Below, one piece after another: positions 46,421 through 57,200 of a stretch of DNA of 64,000 nucleotides. The position numbers and the translations under genes are program-made. Below the pieces are notes generated by a model. That model saw only the letters and a program-made list of their open reading frames with translations, was not told the DNA's origin and ran no database searches. Within the stretch, counting starts at the first letter, position 1. The number at the start of each line of letters is the position of its first letter. Location: NCBI RefSeq assembly GCF_003464085.1, contig NZ_QSDR01000005.1, positions 112,601 to 176,600 of the forward strand. The letters run 5' to 3'. Source of the stretch: Clostridium sp. AM58-1XD (GTDB lineage: Bacteria > Bacillota > Clostridia > Lachnospirales > Lachnospiraceae).

Positions 46421-47809
46421 ATGGAGTTTGTCATCAGAGGGGAACAGAAGATCGCTGCGCGGGAATATGACGTGGTCGTATGCGGAGGCGGCACGGGAGG
46501 CGTGATTGCTGCAGTGGCGGCTGCGCGTGGAGGCGCCAGGACGGCTGTAATCGAGAGTAAAGGATATGTCGGCGGGATTGCGGCAGAAGGCGGCTGCGGC
46601 CTGCACAGCTCCTATAATCTGTGGAAGGCTTTTCCTGGCGTGGAAAAGCGCCAGGTTGTAAGGGGAATTCCGGAAGAGTTCATACAGCGCCTCACTCAGG
46701 CGGGAGGAGCTTCCGGACATAACGAAACGATCATGAGGTTTGATTACGATTCCGATACGCTCTGTGTAGATGTAGAGATTTACAAGTATATCGCTCTCCA
46801 GATGCTGCGGGAAGAAGGAGTGGATGTCCTTTTAAATACGATGGCAGTGGATGTGGTAATGGATGGAGAAAACGTAAATTGTGTCATTACGGAGAGCCAT
46901 CAGGGCTGTGAGGCGGTGAAGGCGAAGGTATTTATCGATGCAACAGGCTACGGTGATTTATGTGCGAGGGCAGGTGCCTCCTACACAGAGCCCAATGATT
47001 ACATGGTAGCCAACAGCATGGGGATCGCAGGAATCAATATTGATAAATATTACAGCTTTTTAAAAGACAACGGGGCACTGATCGAGTACGGCAGAGGGCC
47101 GAGAAGCGGAAGGACCAACCAGATCATCCGGGTGGATGGAGACTGGAGCATAATCTCACCAGAGCTGGATCAGCAGGTAAAAGGTCTGGGAATGCATACG
47201 GTAACAACTACGCTTCACGATGATTATCTGATGTTCATAAAACTCAATTTCCAGATGCCGGCAAGTCCTACGAACAGAGATGCACTGGCTGAAGCTGAGT
47301 ATGAGTTGAGAGACAGGCAGCAGAAAGCATTAAAGCTCCTGAAAAATACGATACCGGGTGCTTCCGACGCTTTTATCTCACGCTCCGGCCCCTGCATTGC
47401 TATCCGCCGCGCCCGCTGTATCAGCTGTGAATATGATTTGTCCAATGAAGAGATCATCAATGCAACTCATTTTGACGACGATGTGTTCTCTTACGGCTTC
47501 CACGACTGGGCTCCGATGTTCCAGATAAAAGGCGGTAAAACATACGGTTTCCCATACAGGGCGATGGTAGTAAAGGGATTGGCCAATCTGTTTGCCACAG
47601 GCATGATGGTGACTTCTGATAAAAATGCCCACATGTCAACAAGGAATACGATTTCCTGTATGGCTCAGGGTCAGGCGGCCGGTACGGCTGCGGCGCTCTG
47701 CGTACAAAAGGAAATTAAAAATATAAGAGACCTGAAATATGGAATCCTTCACGATGCGTTAAAGCAGGGAAATGTATGGTTTGACGCAGAGGTGTCTTAC
47801 AGACAATAG
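46421..47809 (+). CDS. FAD-dependent oxidoreductase (FAD_oxidored family), module 1
   Basis: A 462-residue flavoprotein. The N-terminal dinucleotide motif is VVVCGGGTGGVIAAVAAARGGARTAVIESKG (about 20-50); DATGYGDLCARAGA and the C-terminal LFATGMMVTSDKNAHMSTRNTISCMAQGQAAGTAAALC complete the family pattern. No signal peptide, so cytosolic. It precedes a TAXI binding protein and TRAP permease and has a paralogue in the same position of module 2 (52663). It probably oxidises or reduces an organic acid brought in by the transporter; the substrate is unknown. GAGGAGG upstream of ATG 46421. Confidence 0.88.
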   Translation: MEFVIRGEQKIAAREYDVVVCGGGTGGVIAAVAAARGGARTAVIESKGYVGGIAAEGGCGLHSSYNLWKAFPGVEKRQVVRGIPEEFIQRLTQAGGASGHNETIMRFDYDSDTLCVDVEIYKYIALQMLREEGVDVLLNTMAVDVVMDGENVNCVITESHQGCEAVKAKVFIDATGYGDLCARAGASYTEPNDYMVANSMGIAGINIDKYYSFLKDNGALIEYGRGPRSGRTNQIIRVDGDWSIISPELDQQVKGLGMHTVTTTLHDDYLMFIKLNFQMPASPTNRDALAEAEYELRDRQQKALKLLKNTIPGASDAFISRSGPCIAIRRARCISCEYDLSNEEIINATHFDDDVFSYGFHDWAPMFQIKGGKTYGFPYRAMVVKGLANLFATGMMVTSDKNAHMSTRNTISCMAQGQAAGTAAALCVQKEIKNIRDLKYGILHDALKQGNVWFDAEVSYRQ

Positions 47810-47933
47810 TTAAGTGAACGAAAATCCAGATTGATTTACTGCGGCTTGACCGTCAGTTCAAGGCGGATTCCGCCTGCTTTATGGAGCGGGGGACCGAGAG
47901 AGATAAAAAGACCCGATTTAAGGAGGAAAAAAG

Positions 47934-49037
47934 ATGAAAAAAAGCAATCGTATTTTAGCAGCTGTTTTAGCAGGAATGATGACCATGTCACTGGCTGCCT
48001 GTTCAAATGCACCGGCAGCAGCAGGAAGCTCAGACTCAGCGGCAGAAAGCTCTTCGGATTCAGGCAGCGCCCCGGCAGCCGGGGAAAAAAGCGCTGAATA
48101 CTCAGAAGAGGTGCAGAATGTAAACTGGCCGAAATTTGTTACTGTAGAGGGCGCTTCATCAGGAGGAAATGCATACCTGAGCATCAGCGCAATCTGCCAG
48201 CTCCTTACCGATAAAACTCCGGCTACATTTACAGCCCAGGTTACACCGGGAGCCAGCCAGAATATGTATCTGTTTGAAGCAGGAGAGGCCCAGTTCGGAT
48301 GGGGCGGCCAGCATCATATCCTGTTTGGTCAGGAAGGAATGTTCTCTTACGCAGCAGACCCAGTTTCTGATGTGGACATGAAGCTGATCTGCCAGTACAG
48401 TGTAAACCGCCAGCAGATTGCAGTGAGAAAAGGTACGAACATCACATGCATTGAAGATTTAAAGGGGAAAAAGGTCGTAGTTGGGGCCGCGGGAAGCGGT
48501 ACGGAAAGTCAGATCAGAAGCATGATGACTGCTATGGGCATGTATACAGAGAAGGACGGCTATGCGTTTGAAGCAGAGTACTCGGGGATTCAGGAAGGCT
48601 GCGATTTAATCACCAACGGGCTGGCGGATGCGGCTATTATCGGAGGTACAATTCCGCTTTCCGCTTATACAGAGCTGTTCCTTACCGATAAGATCGAACT
48701 GATCGGCTTTACAGAGGAGGAACAGAAAAAATGTGTAGATGCCAATATTGGAGTCACCGCAATGACGATTCCGGCAGGCTCTTATGATGGAAAGGTAACG
48801 GAAGACCTGTTGACAGTAGGTGACCTTTGCGGACTTGTATGTACCAGTGACGCAGATGAAGATATGGTTTATGCGATTTCGAAAATTCTGGTAGAAAACT
48901 GGGACGTGCTGGGCGGATATCACGATATGTTTAATAACATTACTCCTGAGGAAGCATTTACAAACTACGATTCTACTTATGCAGTTCCTCATCCGGGCGC
49001 GCAGAGACTGATTGACGAAATGGGCTGGAAAAAATAA
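47934..49037 (+). CDS. TAXI family TRAP transporter solute-binding lipoprotein, module 1
   Basis: 367 residues with a lipoprotein signal (lipobox LAAC at about 19-22), an Ala/Ser/Gly linker to about 55, then the TAXI domain: GASSGGNAYLSISAICQLLTDK, LKGKKVVVGAAGSGTESQIRSMM and the C-terminal HPGAQRLIDEMGW. Captures the substrate for the TRAP permease 33 bases downstream. AAGGAGG precedes ATG 47934. A small inverted repeat (GGCGG/CCGCC near 47862) separates it from the oxidoreductase gene. Confidence 0.92.
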   Translation: MKKSNRILAAVLAGMMTMSLAACSNAPAAAGSSDSAAESSSDSGSAPAAGEKSAEYSEEVQNVNWPKFVTVEGASSGGNAYLSISAICQLLTDKTPATFTAQVTPGASQNMYLFEAGEAQFGWGGQHHILFGQEGMFSYAADPVSDVDMKLICQYSVNRQQIAVRKGTNITCIEDLKGKKVVVGAAGSGTESQIRSMMTAMGMYTEKDGYAFEAEYSGIQEGCDLITNGLADAAIIGGTIPLSAYTELFLTDKIELIGFTEEEQKKCVDANIGVTAMTIPAGSYDGKVTEDLLTVGDLCGLVCTSDADEDMVYAISKILVENWDVLGGYHDMFNNITPEEAFTNYDSTYAVPHPGAQRLIDEMGWKK

Positions 49038-49070
49038 ACGGACGGAGTTAAAAGGAAAAGAGGGGATTAC

Positions 49071-51097
49071 ATGGAGCAGCAGTTAAAATACGCAGACAGC
49101 AAAGGAAAAGAGGAAGACAAACAGCCGAACCGCAACCAGAGCATCTCTATGGCTTCTGTAGAGGAGGTTGATGAAGAAACACAAAAAAAGCTGCTGAATA
49201 AATATGACAAAGAAGCTGCGGCAGAGAAGGAAGGTTCTGACTGGAGAGATAAACTCGTAGGCGTGCTGGGAGCCGTAATGTCTCTTTATATCGTAATAAC
49301 AAGCGGATTCGGGACGCCTGAGGCGACTCTTCACAGAACGATTTTCATGACGTTCTGCCTTCCGATGACCTTTATGGTATATCCCATGTTTAAAAAGAAT
49401 GCCGGAAAGCTTCCGAAATGGTACGATATTGTACTGATTGCCGCTACTTTGACGGTATGCGGATATATGCTTGTCAACAATGACCGCATTCGATTAGGGT
49501 CCGGAATCGCCAACGGTCTGGAACAGGTTCTGTTTGCAGTTATGGCAGTCTGTGTACTGGAGGGGGTAAGGAGAGTAGCAGGCGCCGGAATGGCTGTTAT
49601 TATCAGTACATTTTTCCTGTACGCTTACTTTGGACAGCATGCCCCGGGGGCGCTGGCCCATCCGGGCGTATCCTTCCGCCGTCTGGCTTCCTATCTGCTT
49701 ATGACAAATGAAGGCTTCTTTGGAACGACAGTCGGAACCGTGGCCGGAATGGTCGGGCTGTTCATCACATTTGCCACCTTTATGGAAAAATCGGGAGTCG
49801 GAAATTTTATCAATAACTTTGCCCTTTCTATCGCCGGTTCTTCAGCAGGCGGGCCTGCAAAGGTTTCCGTAGTGACCAGCGCGCTGTTCGGTACCATCAG
49901 CGGAAACGCGGTAAGCAATGTCATTACGACGGGAGCGTTTACCATTCCTCTGATGAAAAAGACAGGCTATGAAAGTGAGTTTGCAGGGGCGGTGGAGGCG
50001 GTGGCTTCTACTGCCGGCCAACTCATGCCTCCGATTATGGGAGCCTCCGCATTTATTATGGCGGATATTACCGGTATTCCATACACCAATATCTGCATGG
50101 CGGCTGTGATCCCGGTGCTCATGTACTACATCGGCTGCTTTACCATGGTACATTTAAGAGCCAGGAAACTTGGACTGAGCGGTCTTACAAAAGAGGAGCT
50201 CCAAAGCTTGGCTATATTCTTAAAACAGAAGGCTATCTCTTTATCCCATTCGTGTTTGTTATTACGATGCTGATGATCGGCTATACGGTAAGCTATGTCG
50301 GATTCTGGGCAATTCCTCTGACAATTATAATTGCGGCTTTAAAAAAGGACACCAGAATGAGCCTGAAGGATATCATCGAATGCCTGATGAAATCAGGAAA
50401 AAGGCTTTTATCGATCGGGGCCACCTGCTGTGGAATCAGCATGATTATGGGCGTGTGCAATCTGACCGGTATCACTCAGACGCTGAGTACGGTTATACTG
50501 AACGCCGCAGGCGGCAGTTTTCTGATTACGCTCATACTGATTGCCATGATATGTATTGTACTGGGTATGGGTATGCCTACCGTCTCGGTGTACATGCTCC
50601 TTTCGACAGTCGCTGCGCCTGCTTTGATTAACGGATTCGGAATTCCCGTGCTGGCAGCGCATATGTATGTATTTTACTTTGGACTGATGGCAAATGTAAC
50701 CCCTCCTGTAGCACTTCCGGCTTATGCCGCTGCCGGCCTTGCCGGTTCCAACCCGAATAAAACGGGATGGCAGGCGCTGAAACTGGCTCTTGGCGGATTT
50801 ATCGTACCGTTTGTATTTATCTATTCGCCTGATATTTTGTTTATTGGAGCCGGATTCACTACGGCAATTAAAGTCGTTACTGCGTTATTCGGCATTTTGA
50901 TTCTCTCTACCGCGATTGAGGGCTGGATGTATAACCGTATGTCCGCATGGCAGAGAATCGCCGCCGTAGCAGCGGGAATCTGCTTTATCTCCACAGGCCA
51001 TATTACGGATGTAGCCGGAATTTTACTGGTTACTGTGATCGTGATTTACCAGAGAAAAGAAAAAATGCTGCGAAGCTCTTCGGCCCTGCTGTCATAG
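49071..51097 (+). CDS. fused TRAP transporter permease (4TM/12TM), module 1, frameshifted
   Basis: Fused small and large TRAP membrane subunits, about 675 residues with a hydrophilic N-terminal 60 residues. The 12TM part has GGPAKVSVVTSALFGTISGNAVSNVITTGAFTIPLMKK and VEAVASTAGQLMPPIMGASAF. The first frame ends at 50273; the second continues FVITMLMIGYTVSYVGFW and GMGMPTVSVYMLLSTVAAP. Adding one C to the CC at 50201-50202 gives TKEELPKLGYILKTEGYLFIPFVFVITML. Sodium- or proton-coupled uptake is expected; ligand unknown. Confidence 0.9.
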
Positions 51098-51134
51098 CAA
51101 CTGCGGCAAACAGATTTACGTTTCATAACATATA

Positions 51135-51193
51135 AGCGGGTTCCGGCTCTCTGACGGAGGTTCAGTCATTGAGCGTGTGGAACCCGCTTTTTT
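51135..51193 (+). terminator. intrinsic terminator after TRAP module 1
   Basis: AGCGGGTTCC (51135-51144) pairs with GGAACCCGCT (51179-51188), then a T-run. The remaining 265 bases to the next gene hold nothing I can identify beyond a TTGACA at 51316-51321 without a well-placed -10. Confidence 0.8.
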
Positions 51194-51458
51194 CATCCAA
51201 CAGGAATGGATTTTCATTCAAAACAGTTTACCCACAGTTCATCAACGCAAAATGCAGGAAAAATCAGAAGTGCCCAGGAGGACGAAATTCTGCAGGAAAG
51301 ACAAGATTTTACGGTTTGACAAAATTGTGGTAATATAAGGACAGGAGATACGCCCCCTTCTGCGCCGTATTGACGGATAGAGAGATGTTCTGTAAAATAG
51401 AAGGGAGAAAATCAAAAGAGGATGGCCGATAAAACTGGCCGCCCCTGGGAGGAACGGT

Positions 51459-52433
51459 ATGGATATGGACGACAGAACTCAGAGACGAAAAGAGGCGGGA
51501 CGGATATTTTCCAGAATGGGATTATCTTATTTCCTGTTTTTATCAGCAGCCCTCGTATTTCAGATTATCATACTCATGATTGCACGGTGGACGGACAGCC
51601 GGGAGCTTTTTGTCGGTGAAAACAGAAGGATCGTTCTGTCTATGATATCCATGTATGCCGTGGGATTTCCGCTGTTCTGGCAGCTGGTAAAACGTCTTCC
51701 CACCGGATATGGAGACAGCGCCTGTGAAGAAGAACGGGAGAAAGAAAAGTGGGGATTTCTGCAGTTTTTTATCTGCTTTCTGATTTCGATCGGAGTTATG
51801 GAGGCCGGTAACCTGATCGGTAATATTCTTATGTCTTCCTTGAACAAGGGGATGCAGACGGAGCAGATGAATGATGTGTTTACCATGATTATGGAAAGCA
51901 ATTTTCTGATTATTCTTTTGTTTGCGGTCGTCCTTGGACCTGTCATGGAAGAAATCATGTTCCGTAAAATACTGATCGACAGGACGATCCGTTTCGGAGA
52001 AGTGAAGGCTGTCATCGTATCAGGAGTGCTGTTCGGCCTGGTCCACGGTAATTTCTATCAGTTCTTCTATGCCTGCGGTCTTGGAATGATTTTTGCATAT
52101 GTATATATCAGAACAGGTAAAATCAGGTATACCATATTCATGCATATGACGATCAACGGCATGAGTTCCATTCTGGCGGGCGGGTTGATGAAGAACATGG
52201 AATATGCCAAATTCATGGAACTGATGACGGCAGGAGATATGGCAGGCGCGATGGGGGTACTGGGCAGCCACTGGATTTCTTATATGATGCTGATCCTTTA
52301 CAGTCTGGGACTGATTGTGATGGCTTTTGTGGGAATTATCCTATTGATCTGTGTCTGCCTGCAGAAGAAGGTTCACTTCCTTCCGCCGGTACAGCCGATA
52401 CCGGGCCGTTTTACTTACGTACCGTATTTTTAA
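51459..52433 (+). CDS. CPBP family intramembrane glutamic/metallo-endopeptidase
   Basis: A 324-residue membrane protein with about eight helices and the ABI/CPBP motifs: PVMEEIMFRKILIDR (paired Glu and Arg), FGLVHGNFYQFFYACGLGMIFAYVY (His) and HMTINGMSS (His, Asn). The family includes prenyl-protein proteases and bacteriocin self-protection proteins. It lies alone between the two TRAP modules with its own terminators, so a link to them is not evident. GGGAGG precedes ATG 51459. Confidence 0.9.
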   Translation: MDMDDRTQRRKEAGRIFSRMGLSYFLFLSAALVFQIIILMIARWTDSRELFVGENRRIVLSMISMYAVGFPLFWQLVKRLPTGYGDSACEEEREKEKWGFLQFFICFLISIGVMEAGNLIGNILMSSLNKGMQTEQMNDVFTMIMESNFLIILLFAVVLGPVMEEIMFRKILIDRTIRFGEVKAVIVSGVLFGLVHGNFYQFFYACGLGMIFAYVYIRTGKIRYTIFMHMTINGMSSILAGGLMKNMEYAKFMELMTAGDMAGAMGVLGSHWISYMMLILYSLGLIVMAFVGIILLICVCLQKKVHFLPPVQPIPGRFTYVPYF

Positions 52434-52464
52434 ATATGGGAATGATTTTATTTTTTATGATTTG

Positions 52465-52567
52465 TACAGCAGAGTTTCTATTTTAAAGCCGGAGTGAAAC
52501 TCTGCTGTACGGAAATTGAGAGCCGAAGAGGCGGTCTGAAAGTTCAGCCGCATTTTCGGCTCTTTTC
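52465..52567 (+). terminator. two consecutive hairpins after the CPBP gene, second a terminator
   Basis: The first is a perfect 14-pair stem, GTACAGCAGAGTTT with its complement ending near 52511. The second pairs AGAGCCGAA with TTCGGCTCTTTT (with inner GGCGG/CCGC arms) and ends in a T-run near 52567. Confidence 0.75.
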
Positions 52568-52569
52568 TA

Positions 52570-52620
52570 TTGACAAATAATGACAGGAGTGGTAATATAT
52601 TTTCATAACTGATATATCAG
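52570..52620 (+). promoter_or_regulatory. promoter and palindromic operator of TRAP module 2
   Basis: TTGACA 52570-52575, 17-base spacer, TAATAT 52593-52598. A perfect 12-base palindrome CTGATATATCAG at 52609-52620 covers the expected +1/+15 region, and a half-site TATCAG recurs at 52643-52648. Placement fits repressor binding, perhaps by the GntR/FCD protein encoded at the end of the module. Confidence 0.6.
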
Positions 52621-52662
52621 ATATCTAACATCAAACATCACATATCAGAAGGAGGTAAGGGA

Positions 52663-54009
52663 ATGCCGTTAACTACACAGGGCACTTATGATGTAGCGGT
52701 ATGCGGGGGCGGCGTATCAGGAACGATGGCAGCGATATCTGCTGCGAGACAGGGAGCCAGAACAGCGCTGCTGGAAAAAGGTCCGTTTCTTGGAGGCGTG
52801 TTGGCCATGGGATATTTTCCGCATTCATTTTATGCAAATACGGGGAAGAAAGCAATCGGTGGAATTGCGCAGGAGTTGATTGACCGTCTTGTCAAAAACG
52901 GAGGATCACTGGGACATTTGCGCTATGAAGGCGGTCATTTATACACAATCACGCCGGTTGACAGTGAGATGGTTAAGATCGAGCTGATGAAAATGGCAAA
53001 AGAAGCTGGCGTAGATGTTTTTTTTGAAACGATTGTAAATGACGTCATTATGGATAATAAAAAGATAAAGGGAGTTATTATTCAGAGCAAAGAGGGAACG
53101 GAAATCATCGGGGCAAAGATGGTGATCGATGCGACGGGCGACGGCGACGCGGCGTGCATGGCCGGAGCGGAATATGAAAAAGGCCGCGAGGCGGACGGCA
53201 AAATGCAGCCTGTAAGCCTGGCTATGCGCGTGTCAAATGTGGATACGCTGAAAATGGTGCATGAAGTTCCGACAGATCAGTCTGTGCTGATGGCAAAACG
53301 ACCCGGATCTGAAAAAGAATACCCCGTATATTTTGTTGCAAGGCTCGGAAAATGGGATGATACGCCGGAAGCAAAGGAAATATTTACCGACAGGAACCAT
53401 CAGATGTTCTGTCTGTGTACCCTGGAAAATGATATCTACCTGAATATTTCCAGGGTGATCGGCGTCGACGGGACAAGACTGAGGGAGAGCAGCGGTGCAT
53501 TGATCGACACGCGTCTACAGATTGAGAAGATGTACCATTTCGTTAAGAAATACATACCCGGCTTTGAAAAGTGCAATTTAATCGGGGGCACATTCCTGGG
53601 TGTAAGAGAAAGCAGAAGATTTATCGGGGAATACACGCTGAACGAAGATGACATAAAAGAGGGAAGGAAGTTTGACGACAATATCTGTCTCGTCGGCTAT
53701 CCGATGGATATGCACGATCCTGATGGAGGAAATGTGGTGTTTAAGCCGATTGGAGGAGACGGCACATACGGTATTCCGCTGCGCTGTATGCTGCTGCCCG
53801 GATATGAGAATCTGATGGTGACAGGGCGTTGCATTTCCGTTACCCATCAGGCGCTTGCATCGGCCAGAACGATGTCAGCCTGTATGTGTATGGGACAGGC
53901 GGCAGGAACGGCGGCCGCAATGGCATGCAGAAAACAGCAGGGACTCCATGAGGTATCTGTCAGGGAACTGCAGGAGGAACTATTGAAACAGGGCGCTATT
54001 CTGGATTAG
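52663..54009 (+). CDS. FAD-dependent oxidoreductase (FAD_oxidored family), module 2
   Basis: A 448-residue cytosolic flavoprotein paralogous to 46421-47809. YDVAVCGGGVSGTMAAISAARQGARTALLEKG (about 7-38) binds FAD; DATGDGDAACMAGAEYEKG and the C-terminal LMVTGRCISVTHQALASARTMSACMCMGQAAGTAAAMAC complete the pattern. The N-terminal region after the dinucleotide motif differs from module 1, suggesting a different substrate. AAGGAGG precedes ATG 52663. Confidence 0.88.
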   Translation: MPLTTQGTYDVAVCGGGVSGTMAAISAARQGARTALLEKGPFLGGVLAMGYFPHSFYANTGKKAIGGIAQELIDRLVKNGGSLGHLRYEGGHLYTITPVDSEMVKIELMKMAKEAGVDVFFETIVNDVIMDNKKIKGVIIQSKEGTEIIGAKMVIDATGDGDAACMAGAEYEKGREADGKMQPVSLAMRVSNVDTLKMVHEVPTDQSVLMAKRPGSEKEYPVYFVARLGKWDDTPEAKEIFTDRNHQMFCLCTLENDIYLNISRVIGVDGTRLRESSGALIDTRLQIEKMYHFVKKYIPGFEKCNLIGGTFLGVRESRRFIGEYTLNEDDIKEGRKFDDNICLVGYPMDMHDPDGGNVVFKPIGGDGTYGIPLRCMLLPGYENLMVTGRCISVTHQALASARTMSACMCMGQAAGTAAAMACRKQQGLHEVSVRELQEELLKQGAILD

Positions 54010-54110
54010 GCGGCAAATACATAGGGACAGTAAACAAAGACAGAAGAAATTAAAGACAGAAGAGATGAGCAAAGGGAACGTGAGAGAAGTTGAAAGAAAG
54101 GGGAAGGGTT

Positions 54111-55166
54111 ATGCAAAAAAACATTTTGAGGAAAGGGACATCTGTGCTTTTAGGTGTTCTGCTGGCAGCTTCATTGGCTTTGACGGCATGCGGCGGCAAA
54201 CAGACGGAGACTCCGCAGAACAGTCAGGAAAAAACAGAACAGAACGGTCAGAAACAGGACGGCGGTGCAGAAAAAGCGGCATCTTTTGATTTGAAATACC
54301 GGAGCGGCGCAACTTCCGGATGTTTCTATCCCGTATCCGCATCCATGGCAGAATTTCTGCCTCAGGATATTTCGGGACTGACCAATGTAACCGTAACGCC
54401 AGGACAGGGACAGTCCAACGTACAAGCGGTTCAGGATGGTGTCTGTGACATCGCATTTGCAAAACTGCCGGGTACGATTCTGGGCGTTGAAGGAAAAGAA
54501 CCGTTTCAGGGACCGTGCGATAAAGTCAGAAACCTGATGTATTTTTATGATGAGGCATTCCACCTCGTGGTTCTGTCAGATTCCGGAATCAACAGTGTAG
54601 CAGATTTGAAGGGGAAATCACTTTCCACTCAGACGGTAGGAAACCAGGCGGAACAGATGACCAGAGAAGTCTTAGCGGCATATGGGATGGAGTATTCCGA
54701 CTTGAAAAAAGTGTCGAATGTAAACAGTTATGACGATTCTGTACAGCAGATGAAAGACGGAATCGTCGATGCCTTTACATTTGCAAATGCGCCGCCAGTA
54801 GCTATTCTGACCGATCTGGCTTCATCCAGGGATATTAAGATTATCTCAATCGGCGCAGATGAGATGAAAAAGGTACTTGAGATGAACAAAGGTTATGTAG
54901 AACGTGTGATTCCAGCCGGAACATATGAGTTCCAGAATGAAGACATCACTACATTCGGCGGAGCTGTTCATGTGATTGTAAATGAAAGCATGGATGAAGA
55001 ACTGGCATATGAAATTGTGAAATCGACCGTTGAACATCTTTCTACAATTCAGGAAGCGCATGTGGCATTTAAGGATTTGACGGCAGAAAAAATGGGGCAG
55101 GAGCTGGCGCTTCCATTCCATCCAGGAGCGGAACGCTATTTCAGAGAAAAAGGAGTCATTAAGTGA
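54111..55166 (+). CDS. TAXI family TRAP transporter solute-binding lipoprotein, module 2
   Basis: 351 residues from ATG 54111 (AAGGGGAAGGG upstream; an upstream in-frame TTG at 54090 adds 7 residues and lacks a site). Lipobox LTAC, a Gln/Glu/Lys linker, then the TAXI domain (SGATSGCFYPVSASMAEFL, LKGKSLSTQTVGNQAEQMTREVLAAYG, LPFHPGAERYFREKGV). Its stop overlaps the permease start (GTGA). Confidence 0.92.
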   Translation: MQKNILRKGTSVLLGVLLAASLALTACGGKQTETPQNSQEKTEQNGQKQDGGAEKAASFDLKYRSGATSGCFYPVSASMAEFLPQDISGLTNVTVTPGQGQSNVQAVQDGVCDIAFAKLPGTILGVEGKEPFQGPCDKVRNLMYFYDEAFHLVVLSDSGINSVADLKGKSLSTQTVGNQAEQMTREVLAAYGMEYSDLKKVSNVNSYDDSVQQMKDGIVDAFTFANAPPVAILTDLASSRDIKIISIGADEMKKVLEMNKGYVERVIPAGTYEFQNEDITTFGGAVHVIVNESMDEELAYEIVKSTVEHLSTIQEAHVAFKDLTAEKMGQELALPFHPGAERYFREKGVIK

Positions 55167-57021
55167 AAGAAAAAATAATCTCATGCATAGCATTGATATT
55201 TGGTATATTTCATCTGTATACATCTTTCATGGGAAATCTGGATCCTTACAGGCTGAGGGAAGGTCATCTTCTGTTTGCAATGGTGCTGATTCTGCTGTTG
55301 AAACCGGCATCTAAGAAGCATCCGGACAGCAAGGCAGGAAAAATATGGACCTGGGCGGCGCTTATCTGTACCGTTCTGCCTCTTGGCTATATGATACTGG
55401 ATTATTCCAACCTGCTGAACCGAATGCCCTATGTACAGGAACTGAAAAGCTTTCAGTATGTATTTGCGGTTATGCTGGTGATTGTCCTGCTGGAAGGTAC
55501 GCGAAGGTCTCTCGGAATGGCGCTGCCGATCGTTGCGGTCATCACGATTATATATGCGGCAGTAGGCCAGTACATACCGGGCATATTCGGCCACCAGGGA
55601 TTTACCAGGCTGGAAATGGCGGACCTCCTGGTTTATACGACAGAAGGAATCTTTGGAATGGCGCTTGGTACATCAGCTACGTTTGTAATCCTGTTTATTA
55701 TATTCGGAGCGTTTCTGGAAAAGGCTGGCGTTGCGGAGTATTTTATGGACCTGGCCTGTGCGCTGACGGCAAAATCAAAAGGCGGTCCTGCGAAGATGTC
55801 CGTTATATCCAGCGCCCTGTTTGGAAGCGTTTCCGGAAGTGCGATTGCGAATGTTGCAACAACCGGACAGATCACGATTCCTCTAATGAAAAAGACGGGA
55901 TATAAGCCGGAATTTGCCGCCGCTGTGGAAGCAGTTGCATCCACGGGAGGGCAGCTTATGCCGCCAGTTATGGGAGCGGCCGTGTTTGTCATGTGCGATT
56001 TTACAGGTATTCCCTATGTGCAGATACTAAAATGTGCCATACTGCCGGCTCTGCTTTTTTACAGTGCTGTATTTTTTATGGTCCATTTTGAAGCGGTGCG
56101 GTTAAACCTTTCCAGCATATCACTGGAAAATATGCCGGAAAAGAGGAAACTGCTGAGAGGTTCTTATCAGCTGCTGCCTTTGGCGGCAATTGTCATCATG
56201 CTGGCATTCGGATACAGTCCGACTTATGCATGCCTTCTTGCAATCGCCAGTATTGTAGTCGTATCCTGGCTGAATCCGGAAAAAAGAATGGGCCTTGGTG
56301 CGATCTGTGAGGCGATTACTTCCGGTGCAAAAGGCGCCGTAGGAGTGGCTGTTACATGCGCTACTGCCGGTATCGTAGTAGGAATCGTCAATTATTCCGG
56401 CCTCGCATTGAAATTCACGTCGATTATGCTGGCGATCGGTAAGGAAAACCTGCTTATCGTTTTAATCTTGACAGCCATCGCCACAATCATTCTTGGAATG
56501 GGGCTTCCTACAACGCCATCTTATATCGTTGTGGCTTCCCTGATGGTGCCGACAATCGTAAAACTGGATATTCCGCTGATTGCGGCGCATTTATTCGCAT
56601 TCTATTTTGCAAACGTAGCCAATATCACCCCTCCCGTAGCCCTGGCTTCCTATACGGCGGCCGGTCTGGCGGAATCGGAGCCTTTAAAGACGGGAGTTTT
56701 AGGATTCCGACTGGGAATTGTCGCATATATTGTCCCGTTTATGTTCGCATATAATACAGGGCTTCTTCTGATCGGCAGCAGCGTGTTTGAACTGGTGCTG
56801 GTAGCTGCGACATCATTTATCGGCGTATATTTCCTGGCAGGCGCCAGCGCGGATGGCTTTTGGATAAGACGAGTCTGACGGAGCGAATGATGCTGGGAGC
56901 GGCGGCCGTTACACTGATTTATCCGGGCGTTTATACGGATGTCATAGGCCTTCTGCTGGGAGGAATTGTTATCGTACTGCAGAAACACAGAATCAAAGGA
57001 AAGGCGGCACAGCAGATTTAG
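55163..57021 (+). CDS. fused TRAP transporter permease, module 2, frameshifted near the 3' end
   Basis: About 619 residues, shorter at the N-terminus than module 1. 12TM signatures: GGPAKMSVISSALFGSVSGSAIANVATTGQITIPLMKK, VEAVASTGGQLMPPVMGAAVF and GMGLPTTPSYIVVASLMVP. The open frame stops at 56878, but an added T in the TTTT at 56858-56861 extends it as DGFLDKTSLTERMMLGAAAVTL to TAG 57021, giving the last helix that module 1 also has. Start is GTG 55163 overlapping the binding-protein stop. Confidence 0.9.
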
Positions 57022-57082
57022 CAGTCTTTCTCTGCGCAGTACAGATCAGACTTTCCCGGAGAATTAAGACGCGCCGGGATCA

Positions 57083-57120
57083 CCCGCAGAAGACCGCTTT
57101 TGGTCTTCTGCGGGTATTTT
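57083..57120 (+). terminator. intrinsic terminator after TRAP module 2
   Basis: CCCGCAGAAGACC (57083-57095) pairs perfectly with GGTCTTCTGCGGG (57102-57114); TATTTT follows. Confidence 0.85.
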
Positions 57121-57200
57121 GCTGGAAAAGTCTGGTATCCGGGAGGCAGATATGGTATACTAACATAGATGAAATTGGAAAGATTAAAGGTGATTTTTAA

